Shown: positions 35,089-43,717 of the stretch, piece after piece
Layout of the letters: the number at the start of each line of letters is the position of its first letter
Numbering within the stretch: position 1 is the first letter of the stretch
DNA from: Methylibium sp. NZG
GTDB taxonomy: Bacteria; Pseudomonadota; Gammaproteobacteria; Burkholderiales; Burkholderiaceae_C
Length of the DNA stretch: 64,000 bases
Direction: 5' to 3'
NCBI GenBank assembly: GCA_001263235.1
Contig: LGRD01000037.1
Coordinates: forward strand, 38,945-102,944
Program-made: the position numbers and the translations under genes
The notes under the pieces: generated by a model
What the model was told of the DNA's origin: nothing
The model's database searches: none
Seen by the model: only the letters and a program-made list of their open reading frames with translations

Positions 35089-35643
35089 TTACGCGGCGCG
35101 CTTGGCCTTGGCGGCGGCTTGCTGGGTGGCCTTGACGGCCGTCGAGGTCAGCGCCTGGAAGTTGGCTTCGGCAACATCAGCGGCCTGCTTGGTGGCCTTT
35201 TGCACGCCGTCGAAGGCGTTGTTGGCGGCGGCAACGGCCGACTTCATCAGCGCGACCACGTTCTCGCTGCCGGCCGGGGCGTTCTTGGCGGCGGTGTCCA
35301 CGACGGCCATGAACTTCTTCTGTGCGTCGGCGGTGGTCGACTCGGCAACCTTGGTCACTTCAGCGCCGGTCGAGGCGGCGATGTCATACAGGTGGCGGCT
35401 GTAGGCGGCAGCCTTCTCGGCGGCCGGCTGCAGCATGCTGGCTTGCAGGGCCATCAGCTCTTGTGCGTCCTTGACCGACAGGGCGGCCTTGGTCGACGCG
35501 GCGGCTTCGGTCAGCGCGGTGCGGGCGACTTGCAGGTTCAGCTCGACGAGCTTCTCGACGCCTTCGAACGCCTTGTTGGTCAGGCCGAAGAGGGTTTCGA
35601 CGTTGGCCTTGTGGGAAGCCATGATTTGTTCGGTGGTCAGCAT
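35089..35643 (-). CDS. Phasin family protein
   Basis: A 184-residue, almost fully helical, Ala-rich protein starting [20 protein letters not shown]. Residues 10-110 match phasins that coat polyhydroxyalkanoate granules ([50 protein letters not shown]). The C-terminus is Lys/Ala-rich. ATG 35643 is preceded by GGAG. Its presence suggests PHA storage in this organism. Confidence 0.93.
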   Translation of the reverse strand: MLTTEQIMASHKANVETLFGLTNKAFEGVEKLVELNLQVARTALTEAAASTKAALSVKDAQELMALQASMLQPAAEKAAAYSRHLYDIAASTGAEVTKVAESTTADAQKKFMAVVDTAAKNAPAGSENVVALMKSAVAAANNAFDGVQKATKQAADVAEANFQALTSTAVKATQQAAAKAKRAA

Positions 35644-35832
35644 GTTCAATCTCCAGGGGTTTGGTTTGGGTCTTGCCGCAGGTTTGCTGCACTGCAACAT
35701 AAACGAAGTATAGCGACCTCAAAGGGCATTGCAAGCCATTTTTGCTGCGCCGCAGCAATCTAGGTGACGGGTTCTAGACCCTGTGCCCCGAAAGGCACAA
35801 TCGCCGCCGACCCCTTTCGAACTCTGCGCGCC

Positions 35833-36834
35833 ATGCACGCCTTCTATTCAGACCATTTCGTGCTGCCCTTGCCGTCGGGGCACCGCTTTCCGATGGGCAA
35901 GTACCGGCTGTTGCGCGAGCGTCTGGCGCTGCTGGACGGGCTGGTGATGAAGGAAGCGCCCGCTGCCAGCGACGGTGAATTGGCGCTCGCGCACGCGCCG
36001 GCCTACATCGCGTCGGTCGTCGAAGGTCAGCTCAGCGCGGCCGCGCAGCGCGAGATCGGCTTCCCCTGGAGCACGGCCATGGTCGAGCGTTCGCGCCGAT
36101 CTGTGGGTGCCACCATCGCTGCGGCGCGTACCGCGCTGCAACAGGGCGTGGCGGCCAACCTGGCCGGCGGCACCCATCACGCCAGCGCCGATAAGGGCGC
36201 CGGCTACTGCGTCTTCAACGACATCGCCGTGGCGGCCCGGCTCATGCAAGCCGAGTGGCACCGCCACCACCGCCGCCTGCTGCGCGTGGCGGTGATCGAC
36301 CTCGACGTGCACCAGGGCAACGGCACGGCCGCGATCTTTCGCGACGACCCGACGGTGTACACGTTGTCGATGCACGGCGCGCACAACTTCCCGTTCCGCA
36401 AAGAGCCGAGCGACCTCGATGTGGACCTGCCCGACGGCTGCACCGACGCGCCGTACCTGGCTGCACTCGACGTCGCGCTGGCCACGCTGTGGCGCCAGCA
36501 CGAAAGCGCCTTGCCGGGGCTGATCTTCTATCTGGCCGGCGCCGACCCGCACGAGGGCGACCGGCTCGGCCGCTTGAAGCTCACCGCCGCCGGTCTGGCC
36601 GAGCGCGACCGGCGCGTGCTCGCCGCAGCGCGCGAGCGGCGCATCCCTGTTGCAATCTCGATGGGCGGCGGTTATGGCCGCGTCATCGAAGACACGGTGG
36701 CCGTCCAGTTCGGCACCTTTGCTCAAGCGCTCGAAGGCTGGCGCGAATGGAACAATGCAGCCAGCGGCCACCGCCCAACGACGGCGCCCCACTTCCTCGA
36801 CCGACCGAATCCTGCCCTGCAAGGAGCCTTGTGA
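35833..36834 (+). CDS. Histone deacetylase-like amidohydrolase
   Basis: A 333-residue Zn-dependent deacetylase of the HDAC/AcuC/acetylpolyamine amidohydrolase superfamily. [20 protein letters not shown] and [18 protein letters not shown] give the active-site His and metal ligands, AGADPHEGD the third ligand, and ISMGGGYGR the catalytic Tyr. Substrate unknown; acetylated amines or proteins are possible. ATG 35833 fits the family N-terminus. The stop overlaps the nitroreductase GTG start by 4 nt. Confidence 0.92.
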   Translation: MHAFYSDHFVLPLPSGHRFPMGKYRLLRERLALLDGLVMKEAPAASDGELALAHAPAYIASVVEGQLSAAAQREIGFPWSTAMVERSRRSVGATIAAARTALQQGVAANLAGGTHHASADKGAGYCVFNDIAVAARLMQAEWHRHHRRLLRVAVIDLDVHQGNGTAAIFRDDPTVYTLSMHGAHNFPFRKEPSDLDVDLPDGCTDAPYLAALDVALATLWRQHESALPGLIFYLAGADPHEGDRLGRLKLTAAGLAERDRRVLAAARERRIPVAISMGGGYGRVIEDTVAVQFGTFAQALEGWREWNNAASGHRPTTAPHFLDRPNPALQGAL

Positions 36835-37568
36835 ATCACCCGACCCCCCCGCCCGCCCAGACGGCCCCGGCGACCCCGACTCCCGCTCAGACCGCCGCGG
36901 TCGATGCCGCCATTGCCACCCGCCGCTCGCTGCGCGCCTACCTGCCCACGCCGGTGCCGCGCGAGACGGTCGAGCAAATCCTGGCGGTGGCGTCCAGGGC
37001 GCCCTCGGGCACCAACACGCAGCCGTGGCGCGTGTACGTGCTGACGGGTGCGGCCAAGGCCGAGTTGTCGCGCAAGATCCGCGCCGCCTACGACGACCCG
37101 GCCGAGCGCGCGACCCACACCGAGGAATACGCCTACTACCCGACCGAGTGGACATCGCCTTACATCGACCGGCGCCGCAAGGTCGGCTGGGACCTGTACG
37201 GCCTGCTCGGCATCGGCAAGACCGACAAGGAGCGCATGCACGCGCAGCATGGCCGCAACTACGACTTCTTCGATGCGCCGGTGGGCTTGATCTTCACGAT
37301 CGACCGCGTGCTGCGCCAGGGCAGCTGGCTCGACTACGGCATGTTCCTGCAAAGCGTGATGGTGGCCGCGCGCGGCCGCGGCCTGGACACCTGCCCGCAG
37401 GCCGCCTTCATGCAGTTCCACCGCATCATCACCGAGCACGTCGGCGCGCCTGCCAACGAGCAGGTGGTGTGCGGCATGGCGCTCGGCCATGCCGACCCAT
37501 CGGCGGTGGAGAACACGCTGGTCACCGAGCGCGAGCCGGTGGCCGAGTTCGCGCGGTTCCTGGGCTGA
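36831..37568 (+). CDS. Nitroreductase family protein
   Basis: A 245-residue FMN-dependent oxidoreductase. After a Pro/Thr-rich leader of about 20 residues come [40 protein letters not shown] and [20 protein letters not shown], the canonical FMN-binding blocks. The substrate is not predictable. The start is GTG 36831, overlapping the previous stop (GTGA), so it is translationally coupled with the HDAC-like gene. Confidence 0.9.
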   Translation: MNHPTPPPAQTAPATPTPAQTAAVDAAIATRRSLRAYLPTPVPRETVEQILAVASRAPSGTNTQPWRVYVLTGAAKAELSRKIRAAYDDPAERATHTEEYAYYPTEWTSPYIDRRRKVGWDLYGLLGIGKTDKERMHAQHGRNYDFFDAPVGLIFTIDRVLRQGSWLDYGMFLQSVMVAARGRGLDTCPQAAFMQFHRIITEHVGAPANEQVVCGMALGHADPSAVENTLVTEREPVAEFARFLG

Positions 37569-37577
37569 GGACCCGAG

Positions 37578-38819
37578 ATGAGCGCGATCCCGTTCGAGTT
37601 TGTCCTGTTCGCTGTCGTGCTGCTGGGCGTGGCACTGTTCCATCGCTTCACCTTGCCGATCGCGCTGGGCGGCGCGGTGGTGATCGCGCTGTACAAGGTC
37701 TTTCTGTCGCCTTTTGCCACAGGCCCGGGTCTGGGCGGCCTCGTGGCGCACCTGGGCCATGAGTGGGTGATCCTCGTCAACCTGCTGTTGCTGCTGGTCG
37801 GCTTTGCGCTGCTGGCCAAGCACTTCGAAGAGAGCCAGGTGCCGGCGATGCTGCCGCGCTACCTGCCGGACGACTGGCGCGGCGGCTTCGTGCTGCTGGC
37901 GCTGGTGTTCGTGCTGTCGGGCTTCCTCGACAACATCGCCGCAGCGATGATCGGCGGCGCGATCGCGTACACGGTGTTCCGCGGCAAGGTGCACATCGGC
38001 TACCTGGCCGGCATCGTGGCGGCCTCCAATGCGGGCGGCGCTGGCAGCGTGGTGGGCGACACGACGACCACGATGATGTGGATCGCCGGCATCTCGCCGC
38101 TGGAGGTGCTCAAGGCCTACATCGCCGCCAGCGTGGCGCTCGTCATCTTCGGCATCCCGGCGGCGCTGCAGCAGCACAAGCACTCGCCGATCCAGAAAGA
38201 CGCTTCTGCCAGCGCGCAGATCGACTGGGTGCGCGTCGGCGTGGTCGCCTTCATCCTGGTCGCAGCCGTGGCCGTCAACGTGATCGTCAACACGCGCTTC
38301 AATTCGGTGTCGGACGCCTTCCCCTTCCTGGGCGCCGCGGTCTGGGTGGCGCTGCTGTTGACGGCCCTGCTGCGCAGGCCCGACTGGGCGCTGCTGCCAG
38401 GGGCGTTCAAGGGCTCGGTGTTTCTGCTCTCGCTGGTGCTGTGCGCGTCGATGATGCCGGTGGACAAACTGCCCGCCGCGTCGTGGCAATCGGCGCTCGG
38501 CCTCGGCTTCCTGTCGGCGGTGTTCGACAACATCCCGCTCACCGCGCTGGCCATCAAGCAGGGCGGCTACGACTGGGGCTTTCTGGCCTACGCGGTGGGT
38601 TTCGGCGGTTCGATGATCTGGTTCGGCTCGTCGGCCGGCGTTGCCTTGACCAACATGTACCCCGAGGCGCGCTCGGTGTGGCTGTGGCTGCGCCACGGCT
38701 GGTTCGTCGCAGTGGCGTACGTCGTGGGCTTCTTCGTGATGCTGGCGTTGGTCGGTTTCGAGCCCGGAAGCACGCCGCGCGGCAGCGTCGCGCCGGCAGC
38801 CGCAGCGCCCGCCAACTGA
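37578..38819 (+). CDS. Ion-transporter (IT) superfamily permease, NhaD/CitM-like
   Basis: A 413-residue polytopic protein with about 11 membrane segments. The segments VFVLSGFLDNIAAAMIGGAI, AASNAGGAGSVVGDTTTTMM and FLSAVFDNIPLTALAI, GGSMIWFGSSAGVALTNM form the inverted-repeat pore motifs of the NhaD/ArsB/citrate family. The polar TTTTMMW and the paired DNI/DNIP motifs suggest Na+/H+ exchange as in NhaD, but the substrate is not certain. 9 nt after the nitroreductase gene. Confidence 0.85.
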   Translation: MSAIPFEFVLFAVVLLGVALFHRFTLPIALGGAVVIALYKVFLSPFATGPGLGGLVAHLGHEWVILVNLLLLLVGFALLAKHFEESQVPAMLPRYLPDDWRGGFVLLALVFVLSGFLDNIAAAMIGGAIAYTVFRGKVHIGYLAGIVAASNAGGAGSVVGDTTTTMMWIAGISPLEVLKAYIAASVALVIFGIPAALQQHKHSPIQKDASASAQIDWVRVGVVAFILVAAVAVNVIVNTRFNSVSDAFPFLGAAVWVALLLTALLRRPDWALLPGAFKGSVFLLSLVLCASMMPVDKLPAASWQSALGLGFLSAVFDNIPLTALAIKQGGYDWGFLAYAVGFGGSMIWFGSSAGVALTNMYPEARSVWLWLRHGWFVAVAYVVGFFVMLALVGFEPGSTPRGSVAPAAAAPAN

Positions 38820-38830
38820 CGGGGCAAACC

Positions 38831-39826
38831 ATGAGGCGCCAGGTTCTGGCGGCGCGCGCCGTGTTCCCCGAAGCCATCGCGCGGCTGCGCGAGCACTTCG
38901 ATGTCGAGACGAACGACAGCGACGAGGTCTGGCCGCAGCCTGAGCTGATTCGCCGGCTGCAAGGCAAAGCCGGCGTGTTCGTCACCGGCACCGAGAAGAT
39001 CGATGAGCCGCTGCTGGCCGCGTGCCCCGACCTTCGTGCCGTGTGCAGCATGGCGGTCGGCTACAACAACATCGACGTGCCGGCCTGCACTTCGCACGGC
39101 GTGCTGGTGAGCAACGCGCCCGACGTGCTGACCGAGACCACCGCCGACTTCGGCTTCGCGTTGATGATGGCCACCGCGCGCCGCATCGCCGAAAGCGAAC
39201 ACTTCTTGCGCCGCGGCGAGTGGACGAAGTGGAGCGTCGACATGTTCGCCGGCAGCGACGTGCACGGCGCCACGCTGGGCGTGCTGGGCATGGGCCGCAT
39301 CGGGCAGGCGATTGCGCGGCGCGGCGCGCTCGGCTTCGGCATGAAGGTGCTGTACCACAACCGCTCGCGGCTCGACGCTGCGGTCGAGGCGCAACTCGGC
39401 GCGCGCTGGGTGGACAAGGCCACGCTGCTGCGCGATTGCGACCACCTCGTGATCGTGGTGCCTTACAGCGCAGCGTCGCACCACCTCGTCGGCACTGCCG
39501 AACTGGCGCTGATGAAGCCCACCGCCACGCTCACCAACATCGCCCGCGGCGGCGTGGTGGACGACGCCGCGCTGGCCGCTGCGCTGCGCACGCGCCGCAT
39601 CGCCGCCGCCGGGCTCGACGTGTTCGAGGGCGAGCCGCAAGTGCACCCCGCGCTGCTGACCGTGCCCAACGTCGTGCTCACGCCGCACATCGCCAGCGCC
39701 AGCATCCCGACGCGGCGCGCGATGGCCGACCTGGCGGTGGACAACCTGATCGCTGCCCTGGGCGCGGGGCCGAGCGCGGGCAAGCCGCCCACGGCGCTGA
39801 ACCCTGCGCTGCTGGGGCATGCCTGA
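38831..39826 (+). CDS. 2-hydroxyacid dehydrogenase (glyoxylate/hydroxypyruvate reductase type)
   Basis: A 331-residue D-isomer-specific dehydrogenase. The NAD(P) motif is LGVLGMGRIGQAIARRGALG near residue 150; catalytic Arg, Glu and His appear in NIARGGVVDD, GLDVFEGEP and LTPHIASAS. Closest in pattern to GhrB/glycerate dehydrogenases that reduce glyoxylate or hydroxypyruvate. It starts 11 nt after the transporter gene, completing a four-gene run. Confidence 0.92.
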   Translation: MRRQVLAARAVFPEAIARLREHFDVETNDSDEVWPQPELIRRLQGKAGVFVTGTEKIDEPLLAACPDLRAVCSMAVGYNNIDVPACTSHGVLVSNAPDVLTETTADFGFALMMATARRIAESEHFLRRGEWTKWSVDMFAGSDVHGATLGVLGMGRIGQAIARRGALGFGMKVLYHNRSRLDAAVEAQLGARWVDKATLLRDCDHLVIVVPYSAASHHLVGTAELALMKPTATLTNIARGGVVDDAALAAALRTRRIAAAGLDVFEGEPQVHPALLTVPNVVLTPHIASASIPTRRAMADLAVDNLIAALGAGPSAGKPPTALNPALLGHA

Positions 39827-39918
39827 GACGCCGTCCATGAGAAGCGCTGACTGACGCAACTGGACAAGCCACGGGCGGCCACCTAAGCTGGTGCGCCCAT
39901 CCACTGCCGGAGCGCTCC

Positions 39919-41022
39919 GTGCCGACCGAAGACCAACTGCATCGCATCCTGCCGCTGCTGCCGCTGCCCAAGCTGCAGGCGTACTTGCCTCACCTGAACC
40001 AGGCGATGCAGGTCTATGAAGTGAACACGATGCCGCGCACGGCCGCCTTCGTGGCACAAACGGCTCACGAGTCGGCGCAGTACACGCGCATGGTCGAAGG
40101 GCTGATCTACACCAAGGCCACCGGCTTGATGGCCACCTGGCCGAAGCGCTTTCCCACCGAAGCGTCGGCCCTGCCGTATGTGCGCAACGAAGAGAAGCTC
40201 GCCAACTTCGTCTACGCCAACCGCATGGGCAACGGCGACGGGGCCAGCGGTGATGGCTTTCGTTTTCGTGGCCGCGGCATCATCCAGCTCACGGGGCGAG
40301 AGAAGTACCGAATCACCGGTGCCGCCTTGGGCGTCGATCTGCTGAGCGACCCCGAACTAGCGCAGACGCCGGAGATCGCGTTCAAGGCCGCCGGCCTGTT
40401 CTGGAAGAGCGCGGGGCTGAACGAACTGGCCGACGCGGGCGACTTCCGCACCATCACGCAGCGGATCAACGGCGGGCAGAACGGGGCGGCCGACCGCGTG
40501 AAGTACTTCGAGGCCGCCCAGCGTGTGCTCGCCACCGGCTTCGTCGGCGACGCGATGCGCACGCGCGGCGTCAGCCGCGCTGCGCCGGTGCTGCAGCCGG
40601 CCGAGGTCGGGCCGTGGGGAGCCGAGCGGGACGAGGTTCGGGCGAAGGCGGCGGTGAAGAAGGCGGCGGTGAAGAAGGCGGCGGTGAAGAAGACGGCGAC
40701 CAAGAAGACGACCGCGAAGAAGGTCGTCGCCAAGAAGGCGTCATCCGAGAAGGCGCCTGCTAAGAAGGCCGCCAGCAAGAAGGTCTCCAGCAAGAAGGTC
40801 GCCAGCAAGAAAGTGGCCCCGAAAAAGGCGACTCCCAAGAAGACTGCGCCCAAGAAGACCGCTGCCAAGAAGGTCGTCTCGAAGAACGTCGCCGCCAAGA
40901 AGGCCGCCCCGAAGAAGACCGCGGTGAGGAAGTCGCCCGCTGGCAAGTCGCCGGCCGCGAAGTCGCCTGCTCGCAACGTCGCGGCAAAGCGCACGGTCAT
41001 CAAGACGGCATCGAAGCGATGA
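39919..41022 (+). CDS. GH19 endolysin-like protein with histone-H1-like Lys/Ala tail
   Basis: A 367-residue protein. Residues 1-205 are a glycoside-hydrolase-19 chitinase/endolysin domain (FVAQTAHESAQYTRMVEGLI with the catalytic Glu, then FRFRGRGIIQLTGREKYRI, AAGLFWKSAGLNELAD, ITQRINGG). Residues about 240-367 are a run of KKA/AAKK-type repeats like bacterial histone H1 homologues. No signal peptide is seen, as in phage endolysins. The start is GTG 39919. The tail could bind DNA, anionic cell wall or polyphosphate. The stop overlaps the next ATG. Confidence 0.88.
   Translation: MPTEDQLHRILPLLPLPKLQAYLPHLNQAMQVYEVNTMPRTAAFVAQTAHESAQYTRMVEGLIYTKATGLMATWPKRFPTEASALPYVRNEEKLANFVYANRMGNGDGASGDGFRFRGRGIIQLTGREKYRITGAALGVDLLSDPELAQTPEIAFKAAGLFWKSAGLNELADAGDFRTITQRINGGQNGAADRVKYFEAAQRVLATGFVGDAMRTRGVSRAAPVLQPAEVGPWGAERDEVRAKAAVKKAAVKKAAVKKTATKKTTAKKVVAKKASSEKAPAKKAASKKVSSKKVASKKVAPKKATPKKTAPKKTAAKKVVSKNVAAKKAAPKKTAVRKSPAGKSPAAKSPARNVAAKRTVIKTASKR
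40651..40695 (+). repeat. 15-bp tandem repeat within the Lys/Ala-rich tail
   Basis: AAGGCGGCGGTGAAG is repeated three times (the last copy diverging at its third codon), encoding KAAVK units. It shows how the tail can expand by slippage. Confidence 0.7.
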
Positions 41023-41426
41023 TGCTGTCGGATTGCCTGCGTTACCTGTGGGCCGCGCCGGCCACGGTGGTGGGGCTGGCACCTGCGGCGCTGGCCTGTG
41101 CGTTCGGCGCGACGGTGCGGGTGACCGACGGCGTGCTCGAAGTGGCGGGGGCGCGCTCAGATCGGCTCAGGCGCTTCGGCCGATCGAGCAGGCGGCGCGG
41201 CGGCGGCAGGTTCGTCGCGATCACGTTCGGCCATGTCGTCATCGGCCAGAGCCACGCGGTCCTGGACGAGCTGCGTGCGCACGAGCATGAACACGTGCGC
41301 CAATACGAACGCTGGGGCGTGCTGTTCTTCGCGGCTTACCTCGGCTCCAGCGCGGCGCAATGGTGGTGCGGGCGAGACCCGTACCGCGACAACCGCTTTG
41401 AGCGCCAGGCGCGAGCTGCCGAGTGA
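41019..41426 (+). CDS. Small membrane protein with HEXXH motif
   Basis: A 135-residue protein with one N-terminal hydrophobic region (about residues 10-33) and the segment DELRAHEHEHVRQYERWGVL holding HEHEH, a HEXXH zinc-protease signature, followed by a second hydrophobic stretch and DPYRDNRFERQA. Conserved proteins of this type occur in proteobacteria without known function. The start ATGATG overlaps the stop of the GH19 gene by 4 nt. Confidence 0.72.
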   Translation: MMLSDCLRYLWAAPATVVGLAPAALACAFGATVRVTDGVLEVAGARSDRLRRFGRSSRRRGGGRFVAITFGHVVIGQSHAVLDELRAHEHEHVRQYERWGVLFFAAYLGSSAAQWWCGRDPYRDNRFERQARAAE

Positions 41427-41484
41427 GCGCCAGGCGCGAGCTGCCGAGCGAGCTGTGCTGCCTCGGCATCGGCGCGTTGGCTGA

Positions 41485-42828
41485 TCAGCGGTAGCGCGCC
41501 ACGTCGAGTTCTTGCAGCGCGGCGGCGCGGTTGCCCCAGGCGGTGCGCACGTGCGTGAGCAAGGCGGCCAGGTCGGCGTTGGACAGGTCTTGCGCAAACG
41601 GCGGCATGCCGTGCGGCCGCGGGTTGCCGGCCGTGGCAGGCTCGAAGCCGCCTTCCAGAACGATGCGCACGAGGTTGGCGGGCGGCTCCATCAGCACCGT
41701 GGCGTTGCCCGCCAGCGGCGGGTAGGCGCCCGCGGTGCCGCGGCCGTCGTCGGCATGGCAGTGGGCGCATCGGTCCTTGTAGATCGCCTGGCCGGCAACG
41801 AGCTGCGCTGCCACCGGCGCCGGTGCGTCGATGGGGCGTTGCGGCGGTGCCGGCCGGGGTGGCAATTCGGCCAGGAAGCGCGCCACCGCGCGCAGGTCGG
41901 CGTCGCGCAGGTGCTGCGTGCTGTTGAACACCACCTCGGCCATCGGCCCGCTCGCTGAGGCGTGCGTGGTCTGGCCCGTCTTGAGCAGCGCGAACCAGCG
42001 GGTCCGCAGGTCGGCTGGCGTGGGGCCGGCATCGGTCGGGCCCAGGGCAGGGGCGAACCACTTCAGCTGCGGGATCAGCCCGCCCTGCAACTCCGGCGTG
42101 TCGTCCAAGCCGCCCAGCCGGTCGCGCGGCGCGTGGCAGGCGCTGCAATGGCCGAGCCCGCGCACCAGGTAGGCGCCGCGGTTCCAATCAGCGTCGCGGT
42201 TTGCGTCTGGATTGAACACGCCGGGGCGAAAGTACAGCGCCCGCCACACCGCGAGTGCCGCCTGCGTGCGGTAGGGAAACGCCAGTTCGTGCGCGCGGTT
42301 GGCTTGGGCGACGGCCCGCAAGCTGCGCAGGTAGCTGAACAGCGCGTCCGAATCGTCGCGCGTGACCTGCGTGAAGTGCGTGTAGGGAAAGGCGGGGTAC
42401 AGCAGCCGACCGTCGCGCGAGCGGCCGTTGTGCATTGCGCGCCAGAAGTTGCCAGCAGTCCACGCGCCCAGGCCGGTGGCGCCGTCGGGCGTCAGGTTGC
42501 CGGCAAAGACCACGCCGAACGGCGTCGGGATACCGACGCCGCCGGCAAAGGCCGGCCCGCCAGGTGCGGTGTGGCAGCCGGCGCAGCTGCCGGCCAGTGC
42601 GAGGTAACGGCCGCGCTCGATGGTGGCGGCCTGCGTTGCCGTTGCGGAGGCGGCCGCCGGGGGGCCCCCGCCGAGCGCCCCGCCGGTAGCAGAAGGCGCA
42701 GGCGCTGAAGCCGCTGGAGCCGCTGTAGCACCGTCCCCCTCGTCACGCAAATTCAGCGCGACGACCACCACCGCTGCAACCGCTGCCGCGAGCCCCCCCG
42801 CTGCGATGCGTGTTCGCCAGCGTTTCAT
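41485..42828 (-). CDS. Triheme c-type cytochrome (alcohol dehydrogenase cytochrome-subunit type)
   Basis: A 447-residue exported cytochrome. An N-terminal membrane anchor (about residues 9-27) precedes three heme sites: GSCAGCH, GHCSACH and DRCAHCH. This three-domain layout matches the cytochrome subunit of membrane alcohol, gluconate or aldehyde dehydrogenases; no dehydrogenase subunit is adjacent. It is coupled by a 4-nt overlap to the upstream diheme cytochrome gene. Confidence 0.9.
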   Translation of the reverse strand: MKRWRTRIAAGGLAAAVAAVVVVALNLRDEGDGATAAPAASAPAPSATGGALGGGPPAAASATATQAATIERGRYLALAGSCAGCHTAPGGPAFAGGVGIPTPFGVVFAGNLTPDGATGLGAWTAGNFWRAMHNGRSRDGRLLYPAFPYTHFTQVTRDDSDALFSYLRSLRAVAQANRAHELAFPYRTQAALAVWRALYFRPGVFNPDANRDADWNRGAYLVRGLGHCSACHAPRDRLGGLDDTPELQGGLIPQLKWFAPALGPTDAGPTPADLRTRWFALLKTGQTTHASASGPMAEVVFNSTQHLRDADLRAVARFLAELPPRPAPPQRPIDAPAPVAAQLVAGQAIYKDRCAHCHADDGRGTAGAYPPLAGNATVLMEPPANLVRIVLEGGFEPATAGNPRPHGMPPFAQDLSNADLAALLTHVRTAWGNRAAALQELDVARYR

Positions 42829-43535
42829 CGCGTCTTGAGGCCGCTGGCCGGCAGCCCACCGCAGGGCGCCGCGTTGGCGGCAGCATGCGTTGGGGCCGGC
42901 ACAGCCCTGGCCGGCGACGGCACCGGCTGCGATGCGAGCCACATCGACAGCGCCGCCACGTCCTGCGCCGTTAGTTGTGTCACCACGCGAGCCATGCAAT
43001 CGGGCGCGGGCGCGGTGCGCAAACCCGTGGTCCAGGCACCGAGCTGCGCGTTGATGTAGTCGCGCGGCAGCCCCAGCAGGCCAGGCACCGCGGGCAGCAC
43101 GCCGGTCAGCGCCTCGCCGTGGCACGACGCACACGCCGGGATGCCGCGCGCCGAGTCGCCCTGCTTCACCAGCGCGGCGCCCAGCGCGAGCCCCTGCGGC
43201 GTGGTGGGGCCCGGCTGCGGCGCGGGGTAGGGCAGGTCGAGCTGCGCAAAGTAGGCGGCGATCTCGTTCAGGTAGTCGTCCGACAGCAGCTTGACCATGT
43301 GCGTCATCGGCGCGTAGCTGCGCCTCCGCTCGCGGAAGTTGAGCAGCTGCTGGTACAGATAGGCCTGCGGCTTGCCGGCGATGCGCGGGTAGTAGCCGTC
43401 GCTGGCCGCGCGGCCCTCGCGGCCGTGGCAGCCGGCGCAGGCCTGCATGCGGCGGGCCATCGGGTCGGTGGGGGTCGGCTCTGTGGCGTGTGCGGGTTGA
43501 AGCAGCGCCAGCGCGAGCAAAAGAAGGAGTCGCAT
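42825..43535 (-). CDS. Diheme cytochrome c (c4-like)
   Basis: A 236-residue periplasmic cytochrome with a signal peptide (MRLLLLLALALLQPAHA) and two heme sites, ACAGCH and ACASCH, in two similar domains each with distal Met candidates (YAPMTHMV). Length and layout match cytochrome c4. It probably transfers electrons to or from the triheme protein encoded next. Confidence 0.9.
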   Translation of the reverse strand: MRLLLLLALALLQPAHATEPTPTDPMARRMQACAGCHGREGRAASDGYYPRIAGKPQAYLYQQLLNFRERRRSYAPMTHMVKLLSDDYLNEIAAYFAQLDLPYPAPQPGPTTPQGLALGAALVKQGDSARGIPACASCHGEALTGVLPAVPGLLGLPRDYINAQLGAWTTGLRTAPAPDCMARVVTQLTAQDVAALSMWLASQPVPSPARAVPAPTHAAANAAPCGGLPASGLKTR

Positions 43536-43668
43536 CGCGCCGATCGTAGCGGCCGGCGCCTTCCGGGGAGACGACAGAGCAGCTCCGCAGGGCGGCTCAC
43601 CACGGCGGGTCCAGTCGTGTGAGGTGCAAGCCTGACTCGGCGACGGTGCGCGGCCCGACGCCGCACCA

Positions 43669-43697
43669 TGAAAAACGGCGCAGCAAGCTGCGCCGTT
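43669..43697 (-). terminator. Terminator of the lipase-like gene
   Basis: On the minus strand AACGGCGCAG pairs with CTGCGCCGTT and is followed by TTT and C. It lies 20 bp after the gene stop. Confidence 0.8.
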
Positions 43698-43717
43698 GTG
43701 TGCCGAGCGCGAGCCGC

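Noticed and set aside
36723..38696. 657-residue minus-strand open frame
   Set aside because: His/Arg/Gln-rich shadow of the nitroreductase and transporter genes.
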